Source of the DNA: Alphaproteobacteria bacterium
Lineage (GTDB): Bacteria > Pseudomonadota > Alphaproteobacteria > UBA8366 > Aestuariispiraceae
Reading direction: 5' to 3'
Length of the DNA stretch: 13,688 nucleotides
Assembly: GCA_006844765.1 (NCBI GenBank)
Contig: SPJV01000058.1
Location: 1-13,688 of the forward strand
Under the pieces are notes generated by a model. That model did no database searches. It saw nothing but the letters and a program-made list of their open reading frames with translations, and was not told the origin of the DNA. Made by a program: the position numbers and the translations under genes. This document shows, in pieces, positions 13,286 to 13,688 of this stretch. The stretch's first letter is position 1, and each line of letters begins with the position of its first letter.

Positions 13286-13688
13286 ATGGCCGAAACCGCT
13301 TTCACCGGATTGTTTGCGCCCGCCCTCACGCCGATTACTGGCGATCTAGGCATTGATCACGCGCGTTTTGCGAAGTTCTGTCATTGGCTGATGGATGGTG
13401 AAGTTGATGGTCTGGCGATTTTCGGCACGACCAGCGAGGCGAATTCTTTCTCGCCTACCGAGCGGATGGACGCAACGGATCGGTTGATCAACAGTGGCAT
13501 CGATGCCTCGGTGCTGATGCCGGGTACCGGGGCCTGCTCAATCGCCGACAGCGTCGCCTTGGCCAAACACGCGGTTGAAGCGGGTGCAGGTGGTGTGCTG
13601 ATGCTGCCGCCCTTTTACTACAAGATCGCAACCGATGACGGGCTCTTCACCTATATATCCGAAGTGATTGAGCGGGTCGGGGACAGCC
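13286..13688 (+). CDS. Dihydrodipicolinate synthase (DapA) family aldolase, 3' end cut by the window
   Basis: First 134 residues of a class I aldolase/lyase of the DHDPS/N-acetylneuraminate lyase family, which uses pyruvate or a related oxo acid through a Schiff base. The N-terminal strand FTGLFAPALTPIT, the phosphate/carboxylate loop FGTTSEANSFSPTER (the GTTGE motif of DapA, here GTTSE), the strand VLMPGTGA and the PPFYYK segment with its catalytic tyrosine are all present. The Schiff-base lysine lies beyond the window. The ribosome-binding site GGAG lies 9 bases before the ATG. The GTTSE variant and the neighbouring aminotransferase and isomerase argue against lysine biosynthesis and for a catabolic or specialised aldolase. 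The precise reaction is unknown. Confidence 0.9.
   Translation, partial: MAETAFTGLFAPALTPITGDLGIDHARFAKFCHWLMDGEVDGLAIFGTTSEANSFSPTERMDATDRLINSGIDASVLMPGTGACSIADSVALAKHAVEAGAGGVLMLPPFYYKIATDDGLFTYISEVIERVGDS

Noticed and set aside
1..13688. CRISPR array, insertion sequence, tRNA or rRNA genes
   Set aside because: No regularly spaced identical repeats with unique spacers, no transposase-like frame with terminal inverted repeats, and no recognisable tRNA or rRNA sequence found by reading.

Overview
The window looks like chromosomal DNA of a marine alphaproteobacterium. Supporting this are high-GC coding sequence, the sdhC-sdhD-sdhA-sdhB order, a 260-residue SdhB, and a cupin of the DMSP lyase family, a trait of marine alphaproteobacteria. 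The genus cannot be read from the sequence.

Layout, left to right. (1) 1-3946: a GDSL arylesterase/thioesterase (tesA type, minus strand, cut by the window edge) is divergent from an ABC ATPase and a FtsX-type permease. This is the tesA / ybbA-ybbP arrangement also known in E. coli. (2) 4154-4963: a Bax inhibitor-1 (YccA-type) membrane protein followed by a strong intrinsic terminator. (3) 5065-5331: a small solitary HicA-like protein with a palindrome in front of it. (4) 5332-6849: about 1.5 kb without a credible gene. Its left part (about 5465-6340) is GC-rich, very C-rich on the plus strand, and packed with short hairpins. When read as leftward (minus-strand) RNA most of these carry UUCG tetraloops and G-U wobble pairs. 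Its right part (about 6360-6550) drops to about 30% GC and carries two perfect DnaA boxes, a third relaxed box and a perfect IHF consensus. GC skew changes sign across it, so this is a good candidate for the chromosomal replication origin. (5) 6850-10285: the complete succinate dehydrogenase operon, transcribed away from the putative origin. (6) 10321-11050: a short degenerate 14-bp tandem repeat, then the DMSP lyase-like cupin. (7) 11082-12928, minus strand: an aminotransferase and a maleate isomerase/Asp-Glu racemase-family protein, joined by an ATGA overlap. (8) 13286-end: a divergent, truncated dihydrodipicolinate synthase (DapA)-family gene.

How the parts fit. sdhCDAB gives the membrane-bound TCA-cycle/respiratory enzyme, complex II. 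ybbAP and tesA probably act at the cell envelope. The DMSP lyase would release DMS and acrylate. The last three genes look like a small amino-acid or oxo-acid pathway of unknown substrate. The most interesting part is the non-coding centre: a candidate origin directly beside what looks like an undescribed, highly structured leftward RNA of up to about 0.9 kb. I could not match that RNA to a family from memory.
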